In this document: one piece after another, positions 58,934-64,000 of the stretch
Numbering within the stretch: position 1 is the first letter of the stretch
How the letters are laid out: the number at the start of each line of letters is the position of its first letter
Assembly: GCF_041740695.1 (NCBI RefSeq)
Contig: NZ_JBGSLK010000003.1
Span: 1-64,000 of the forward strand
Reading direction: 5' to 3'
DNA: 64,000 nt
Origin: Haliscomenobacter sp041740695
Lineage (GTDB): Bacteria; Bacteroidota; Bacteroidia; Chitinophagales; Saprospiraceae
Program-made: the position numbers and the translations under genes
The notes under the pieces: generated by a model
Database searches by the model: none
Seen by the model: the letters and a program-made list of their open reading frames with translations, nothing else
What the model was told of the DNA's origin: nothing

Positions 58934-60409
58934 ATGAATAATCTTAAAACATCCCAGTACTTGCTTGCTCTTGCATTTTGCAGCTTTTTTGGCTCAACTT
59001 TAAATGCACAGATTTCGCTTTATGGCACTGTATGGTCTGAACAGGGTAATGGCATCCCATCAGCAGAATTAAGAATTTACGATCAGAATACCGGAGCGCT
59101 GCTGACCCAATGCGTTTCTGGTTCAAATGGTGCTTTTACTTCCCCAAGAGTATTGAGAAGAGGCATACAAGTCCGGGTACAAATTAGTGTTGACGGTTAT
59201 GAACCTTTGACAAAAGAATATACCATCAATACTGGAAATACAGCCAATACCATCAAACTGATTCCGCTAAAACTTTTTCGGATCAGCGGGGTGATAAGAT
59301 CCGACCAGGGCCTGTATCTTAAGGATGTATCTGTCACTTTTTACCGTGGAAATGAAGATGATCCAGCAGCAATCAGTATAACCAATGAAGCTGGTGAATA
59401 CGCTTCTAAATCCATTTTCAAAAGAGGAGATCGCATCCGGGTAATCATTCATAAGCTCAACTTTGTTGACCAATCAAAATTAATTGTATTTGATCAATCA
59501 AAGGATATGGTGTTGGATTTCGTGGTAACCATGCGAACCTATATTGCTGGCACTGTTCTTGATGGCTCCACTGGCCAGGTAGTGCCCGATGTCCAAATTT
59601 CCTATCAAAGCCAACAAGGCCCCTTTGTTGATGCCGTCCTTACCAATTCCAGAGGCTTATTTGACTTTGATGTACCCAACTCTTTTATCCCGGGAAATGG
59701 AATTACCATTCGGGCCGAAAAACCAGGTTATAAAGCGGGAGAGGTGCGCCATACGATTACCTTATCTGAGAACCGTGTAAATTTTGTAATTAAAAAATGG
59801 ACTGCTGAAGGTATTCCTTTAGGATTCAAAGTACACAACAGTAAAGGGAAGCCGCTCCCCAATGTCGGAATAACCTATTTCGATGATGTTGATTCCAATA
59901 AGAACGTTACCCTCCTAATCCCGGAGTCAGGCGAGTTGGTACAACGAATCAAAACCGAACCTGGAAAAGATAAAATATTCACTTTTTCCAAGCCGGGTTA
60001 CCGCACAACTCCTAAAAACCACACCTTCAAAGAACGCCTGGAATATGTGGATATTACCTTGGAAAAGGATGGATCGAAGTGTAGCTGGTTGTTGTATACC
60101 GGGGCTGGTCTGGTTGTTGGCAGCGGAGTAAGTTATATCATTTACAGTGGACATCGGAATGACTACCAAGATAAGCTGAACCCGGATCGCGAAACCGCCT
60201 ACGATAATTCAAAGACCTTCCTGCGCACTGGAACCAGCGCTGCGGGGCTTGGTATTGGCGCATTTATCGGTTGGTTCATTTGTAAAGAAGTGGAAAAGAA
60301 AAAGCAACGATTAGAGTTGGAGAAAATGAGAAGGCTCGGTTTCGCACCAATCATTTTCTCCGACCCCTATGCCCAAAAAACTCAGATCGGCTTTGCCCTT
60401 CGTTTTTAA
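58934..60409 (+). CDS. secreted protein with tandem carboxypeptidase-regulatory-like domains
   Basis: A 491-residue protein with signal peptide (about 1-25, ending LNAQ). Four transthyretin-like/carboxypeptidase-regulatory beta-sandwiches follow (about 28-112, 115-205, 207-297 and 300-385), each with the family's G-x-V...DVxxxYxxxGxxxxxxxTNxxGxF logic. Next come two glycine-rich hydrophobic segments (about 392-411 and 432-452) and a basic tail that ends GFALRF, a Phe-terminated strand like those of outer-membrane proteins. No catalytic motif. It is probably a structural or adhesion partner of the EAD11 protein encoded 11 bases upstream. Confidence 0.75.
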   Translation: MNNLKTSQYLLALAFCSFFGSTLNAQISLYGTVWSEQGNGIPSAELRIYDQNTGALLTQCVSGSNGAFTSPRVLRRGIQVRVQISVDGYEPLTKEYTINTGNTANTIKLIPLKLFRISGVIRSDQGLYLKDVSVTFYRGNEDDPAAISITNEAGEYASKSIFKRGDRIRVIIHKLNFVDQSKLIVFDQSKDMVLDFVVTMRTYIAGTVLDGSTGQVVPDVQISYQSQQGPFVDAVLTNSRGLFDFDVPNSFIPGNGITIRAEKPGYKAGEVRHTITLSENRVNFVIKKWTAEGIPLGFKVHNSKGKPLPNVGITYFDDVDSNKNVTLLIPESGELVQRIKTEPGKDKIFTFSKPGYRTTPKNHTFKERLEYVDITLEKDGSKCSWLLYTGAGLVVGSGVSYIIYSGHRNDYQDKLNPDRETAYDNSKTFLRTGTSAAGLGIGAFIGWFICKEVEKKKQRLELEKMRRLGFAPIIFSDPYAQKTQIGFALRF

Positions 60410-60428
60410 CCATGTAAAATTAAACACC

Positions 60429-61712
60429 ATGAAAAACAAACTCCATTTTTTTAAAATTATTGGCATTCTTTTACTTACCACAGTGCTTTCTCGCTGTACT
60501 TTATGGACGCCGGATCGGATGGAGGCTGATTGTCCTGAAGTATTAAGCGTTACTCCAAATGGCGCACAAGCAGGAGCTAGAGTAACTCTAACTGGTAAAA
60601 ATTTTACTGCTGATTATCCTCATTTGTTTACGTTAACCATTGGAGGAGAGGCTATTGCAATCCAAAGTATGCCTAATGACACTACCCTTGTTTTTCAAGT
60701 GCCTTTGGGCATAAAAAGTGGACCGGTTCATGTTAGCAGGAATAACTCCTGCGGCGGGCCTGTCACTAGCCAAGTAAATTTTAGATATTTCTACAGTACT
60801 GCCTCTTCCTTGACTAAATTTGCGGGTACTGTTGGTGATAAAACTTGTAATGATTGTTTCAGCCTGCCCAGAGGAATGGATATCCAGGGAGCAATATTGT
60901 ATGTTGCCGATTACTCAAGACATGTTGTGAGGCAAGTAAACTTGTCCACTGGCGCTATAAACCGCCTTGCAGGAGTACTTGATAGTATGGGGTATTATGA
61001 CAGTTCTGTCGGGACTTCAGCTAAATTCACCAACCCCAGCGATGTAGCAGTAGGTGCTGTTAACGAGATTTACGTTGCAGACGAAGGGAACCATTGTGTC
61101 CGAAAAATTAATAACGATGCAAACAAAGGCGTTTCTACATTATCTGGAGACCGAATGCGCCCAAGCCCATCTAATGAAGATCCTGCCTTAACCTCAATTG
61201 CAAATGCAAAATTTATTTATCCCAAAGGTATTGCAACTGATAAACAAGGGAAGGTTTTTGTTACCGAACCGAGCCGAAATCGAGTAAAATATATAGACCA
61301 AAATAATGGTAATGTGACCAAAATACTTACTGGTTCACCATTGAATCTTCCTACTGGAATTGCATTTTCTGAAAAAAGAACGGCTGCCTTGGGGTCGTTA
61401 TTTTTGGCTAATGGAAACTCCGGAAGATTACTAAACTTAGCAATCAATGGCGGTTATAGAAACACACCTGATGTTTTAAGCAATAATATATATAGTATTC
61501 CAATTGATGCTGAACTGGATAGTGAAGGAACATTGTTTGTTTTGGATCAGGGAATGAAAAAAATTGTAGTCGTTTATCCTGATAACCGTTATAATTACCT
61601 TGAATTGACTGGCATTGTAACTCCAGGTGGTGTGGCACTCGACGAATCAAACAAAACGATATATGTGTCAGATGAAAAATCAAATGTAATTTATTCTATT
61701 AAGTATAATTGA
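60429..61712 (+). CDS. IPT/TIG plus NHL-repeat lipoprotein
   Basis: A 427-residue lipoprotein (LTTVLSRC, Cys23). An IPT/TIG immunoglobulin-like domain comes first (about 37-120, VLSVTPNGAQAGARVTLTGKNF). An NHL-type beta-propeller follows (about 125-425) with repeated LPRGMDIQGAILYVADYSRHVVRQV, NPSDVAVG...IYVADEGNHCVRKI and YPKGIATDKQGKVFVTEPSRNRVKYI blades. NHL propellers bind proteins or glycans. It starts 19 bases after the previous stop, as the third gene of the cluster. An in-frame ATG at 60369 overlaps the upstream gene and lacks signal-peptide logic. A terminator shared with the convergent gene follows. Confidence 0.82.
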   Translation: MKNKLHFFKIIGILLLTTVLSRCTLWTPDRMEADCPEVLSVTPNGAQAGARVTLTGKNFTADYPHLFTLTIGGEAIAIQSMPNDTTLVFQVPLGIKSGPVHVSRNNSCGGPVTSQVNFRYFYSTASSLTKFAGTVGDKTCNDCFSLPRGMDIQGAILYVADYSRHVVRQVNLSTGAINRLAGVLDSMGYYDSSVGTSAKFTNPSDVAVGAVNEIYVADEGNHCVRKINNDANKGVSTLSGDRMRPSPSNEDPALTSIANAKFIYPKGIATDKQGKVFVTEPSRNRVKYIDQNNGNVTKILTGSPLNLPTGIAFSEKRTAALGSLFLANGNSGRLLNLAINGGYRNTPDVLSNNIYSIPIDAELDSEGTLFVLDQGMKKIVVVYPDNRYNYLELTGIVTPGGVALDESNKTIYVSDEKSNVIYSIKYN

Positions 61713-61796
61713 TATTATTTCAATGTTGCATATTTCAAGGAAATTGCAAAAATCATCAGTTAGGAAAAATTTTATTTGCCAGTTGATAACAAGGAA

Positions 61797-61852
61797 TTTA
61801 CCTGAGAAAGGCCAAGTGGGTGTCAATCAGTATTTAGCCTTTTTCAGGTAAA
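61797..61852. terminator. bidirectional terminator between convergent lipoprotein genes
   Basis: TTTACCTGAGAAAGGC (61797-61812) pairs with 61837-61852 with one mismatch over 16 bases, around a 24-base loop. It lies 84 bases after the NHL gene and 5 bases before the end of the 615-residue gene on the other strand. Confidence 0.65.
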
Positions 61853-61857
61853 CCTTA

Positions 61858-63705
61858 TTAACGACAGGGAGTCATGGTAAAGCTAGCACCATCGATAATA
61901 AATAAAAAGGTAGGAGTTCCCCCAGTAGGATTAAGATTTTCATAAGTAATGCTTGGTGCAGTTCCTGTTGAAGCAGTTGGTGAATAAATGGTTTTTGTAA
62001 CACCTTGGATCGCTGTTGGATTAGTTGCAGGTAAATTTAAAAAATCCAATGGAATATCTATGGCAACCTGTGTTGGTGTACCACTAATATTCTCAGCCTG
62101 CCAAATTCGGATACAGTGAATATCAAAAATACTAGTTGTTGTTGGTTTTGTTATAATTACTCGACCATAATTAGGATCAGCCTCTTCATCAAGTATGCCA
62201 CCAAATTGAAATCCATTGGTTGAATTGCATGCATTTGTTGAAGCAGTACAGCTACTACATGGCCTGTACCATACAGTGTGGTTGCAAAGTGGAATATCGC
62301 CCATATTAGTTGTCCTTACCGCAATTCTTATTTCAATAGTAGTATTACCACCACCAGGAATGGTCATGCTTGCTGAAGGTGTAGCCTGTGCACAACTGAA
62401 AGAAGTAGAAGTAGCGATTTCTGGTGTCCCAGGCCCATTTTGGTATACACGAAGGGAAAAGTTTCCTGCATCGGGGAAGTTTCTAATTGTGTGAAAACCA
62501 ATACCTTGCATATAGTCTAATCTGGTATTACGCAAAGCGGTGCCTGCAGAATTTAGAAGCTCAGTATAAGCTTGGTTGAAAACGGCTTGTTGATTCGTAT
62601 AATTAATCCTAGCGGTTGTAGCTCCATTCCCACAAACATCCAATTTATAATCAAGATTCCAGGTTGATAAATGGGTAATCTGAAATTTGGCAACCAAAGA
62701 TCTGGGTGCGCCCTCAATGATTGAAATTCCTTCTTCACGCCATTCTCCAACGTTATTTAGGCTCCAGGTAATAAGGGTGTCCCCAGCCCGGATAAAACGG
62801 TTTTTGGTTGGGTGCCTCAAACTATCAGAGACAGGCATAGTGATATTGACGGGCTTACTAAATCCACTAATTTCTTCACCATCCGCATCCATTTCAATAG
62901 TCATCCAGCCTTGAGATTCAAAAAAAATAGGCGAACTGGGTTCAGCCACTCTAGAACCATCAATTCCGATTGCATCGGTAATCAAAGCCCCTCCGGGAAA
63001 AGTTCTGCTAGCAGCTAAACTTCTGGGTGAAGCATATAAAACACGATACTTTAGCTCTTTCGGTGTCCTTTTTTTTGAAGGATCTTGATTGCAATAAATA
63101 AATTGGGTTCCTTTTTGTACTTCAAGCTTTATGTTTTCAACAGAAATTCCGTTTGATTTCTTTGGTATAATTTCTCGTGCTGTACCTAGCAAACCATTAG
63201 TCAAATCAACAGAATCAACAACAGTTGCTACTCCTACAGGTGGTTCTTCAAGTTTCGCCAAAAATATCGGAACGTATTGCCCTTTATCTGAAGTTACCAA
63301 AATGTTTTGGAGATTGCTTGAATAACCGTCAGCTTCAACTTTAATGGTAAAACGATAAGGTCTTTGAACATCATAAACTGCATCTTGTTTCAATGCCAAA
63401 TCCATTACACCTCCTTCAATGTAAATGGTTGAAAAAGGTATTCCATTTGCAGTAACCACCTTTCCTCCTGGATCAATTAAAGTAATCTTAGCTTTATGAA
63501 TCGCAGTATTCAAGAACCGATTTGCATCGATCAAAGCTATAGCAACTGGTGCCTTCACTGGCTCAGAAAAAGTGATTGTTGATGGCTTTTTAAATAATTT
63601 TTCCAGGAAGGCACATTGGGTAGTAAATATAGTTACCAATCCCAATAAAAAGAACAGTTTAAGATGCGACAGGGCATCAACAGAGGGTTTAATTTTATTT
63701 TTCAT
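61858..63705 (-). CDS. large surface lipoprotein of unknown family
   Basis: A 615-residue lipoprotein (signal to about 30, VTIFTTQC, Cys31). Residues about 45-155 form a carboxypeptidase-regulatory-like beta-sandwich (KAKITLIDPGGKVV...VEADGYSS). The middle (about 170-370) has WMTIEMDADGEEISGFSKPVNITMPVS and THLSTWNLDYK, resembling domains near ZU5/beta-sandwich surface proteins. The C-terminal part (about 370-615) is cysteine-rich for a secreted protein, including WYRPCSSCTASTNAC. I do not recognise a full-length family. It is convergent with the EAD11 cluster, has the same AT-rich composition and its own promoter, and could be a partner. Confidence 0.75.
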   Translation of the reverse strand: MKNKIKPSVDALSHLKLFFLLGLVTIFTTQCAFLEKLFKKPSTITFSEPVKAPVAIALIDANRFLNTAIHKAKITLIDPGGKVVTANGIPFSTIYIEGGVMDLALKQDAVYDVQRPYRFTIKVEADGYSSNLQNILVTSDKGQYVPIFLAKLEEPPVGVATVVDSVDLTNGLLGTAREIIPKKSNGISVENIKLEVQKGTQFIYCNQDPSKKRTPKELKYRVLYASPRSLAASRTFPGGALITDAIGIDGSRVAEPSSPIFFESQGWMTIEMDADGEEISGFSKPVNITMPVSDSLRHPTKNRFIRAGDTLITWSLNNVGEWREEGISIIEGAPRSLVAKFQITHLSTWNLDYKLDVCGNGATTARINYTNQQAVFNQAYTELLNSAGTALRNTRLDYMQGIGFHTIRNFPDAGNFSLRVYQNGPGTPEIATSTSFSCAQATPSASMTIPGGGNTTIEIRIAVRTTNMGDIPLCNHTVWYRPCSSCTASTNACNSTNGFQFGGILDEEADPNYGRVIITKPTTTSIFDIHCIRIWQAENISGTPTQVAIDIPLDFLNLPATNPTAIQGVTKTIYSPTASTGTAPSITYENLNPTGGTPTFLFIIDGASFTMTPCR

Positions 63706-63729
63706 ATCATTAAATTGTAAGGGTTTCTA

Positions 63730-63761
63730 CAAATTTAAAGATTGCAACTCAATTTTACAAA
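63730..63761 (-). promoter_or_regulatory. Bacteroidota promoter of the 615-residue lipoprotein gene
   Basis: On the minus strand TTTG (63761-63758), 20 bases, then TAAATTTG (63737-63730), an exact -33/-7 pair, 25 bases before the start codon at 63705. Confidence 0.6.
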
Positions 63762-63852
63762 TTAAAGTATAAAGAAAATTACTGCCATTCGATAAGAGTC
63801 TTTAAAACGGATGAAAAAATGGAAGAGCAAAATGCTGATTTATACTCACACA

Positions 63853-64000
63853 TCACCATCTCCTTCCCCAATACGGCATCAACTGCTTGTACTCCGCTGC
63901 CTTCACAACATACCAATTGTCCTACTGCTCTACTACCCCACAAATCTGCACTTCATCCGCCACATACGGTGCCATTTTATCATTGATGGACTGGCCATTT
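63853..64000 (-). pseudogene. 3' end of a gene broken by an in-frame stop, at the right edge
   Basis: From the window edge the minus strand reads NGQSINDKMAPYVADEVQIC, then GVVEQ, an amber TAG at 63924-63922, and in the same frame DNWYVVKAAEYKQLMPYW to a TGA at 63855-63853. The sequence after the stop is as protein-like as that before it. The frame may therefore carry a nonsense mutation, or the gene may end at the TAG. The family is not recognised. It lies upstream of the 615-residue lipoprotein gene. Confidence 0.4.

Overview
The window reads as chromosomal DNA of a Bacteroidota bacterium of the Saprospiria type, most likely Haliscomenobacter or a close relative. Supporting signs are a PorX homologue and type IX secretion (T9SS) C-terminal sorting domains, a TonB receptor of the carboxypeptidase-regulatory type, DUF5916, promoter-like TTG-N~20-TAnnTTTG sites, almost no Shine-Dalgarno sequences, and an iodotyrosine deiodinase of the kind characterised from Haliscomenobacter hydrossis. 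There are no tRNA or rRNA genes, CRISPR arrays or intact insertion sequences.

Layout. 0-2 kb: ECF sigma factor, overlapping small anti-sigma-like gene and a stand-alone ClpP-type protease. 2-7 kb: secreted class C serine hydrolase, a PVC-type haem lipoprotein dehydrogenase and an AT-rich orphan. 7.4-20.9 kb: U32 peptidase-family protein, small membrane protein, DPP-IV-type peptidase, DASS anion symporter, M20 amidohydrolase, a serine hydrolase fused to a D-aminoacylase, an FG-GAP/UnbV protein and a TIGR01777 epimerase. 21-25.6 kb: peptide-type ABC importer (binding protein plus two unusually long permeases, no ATPase here). 25.9-33.9 kb: TonB receptor, two paralogous T9SS cargo proteins, T9SS tyrosinase, endosialidase-chaperone protein, AraC regulator. 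33.9-41.4 kb: alkaline phosphatase, DprA, SH3 protein, glucosaminidase, HD hydrolase, PorX and a DedA protein. 41.5-57.5 kb: carboxylesterase, two cytochromes c, DUF5916 protein, ATP-grasp and NRDE proteins, iodotyrosine deiodinase, thioredoxin, a duplicated porin pair, a short M1 aminopeptidase, an epimerase, a lipoprotein and lipoyl synthase.

58.0-63.7 kb looks compositionally different (AT-richer by eye) and contains an apparent accessory cluster: a membrane protein whose N-terminus matches effector-associated domain 11 (EAD11), a secreted multi-domain carboxypeptidase-regulatory-like protein, an IPT/NHL-repeat lipoprotein and, convergent to them, a 615-residue lipoprotein with its own good promoter. 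This is my best candidate for an undescribed system, possibly surface sensing coupled to an EAD-based conflict network; the function is inference.

The second notable layer is non-coding. At least eight families of 20-180 bp inverted repeats occupy the spaces between genes, often at gene ends where they can act as terminators. One family (19872-19993, 25771-25891, 41396-41435) shows compensatory base changes between copies and carries the stop codons of two convergent genes.
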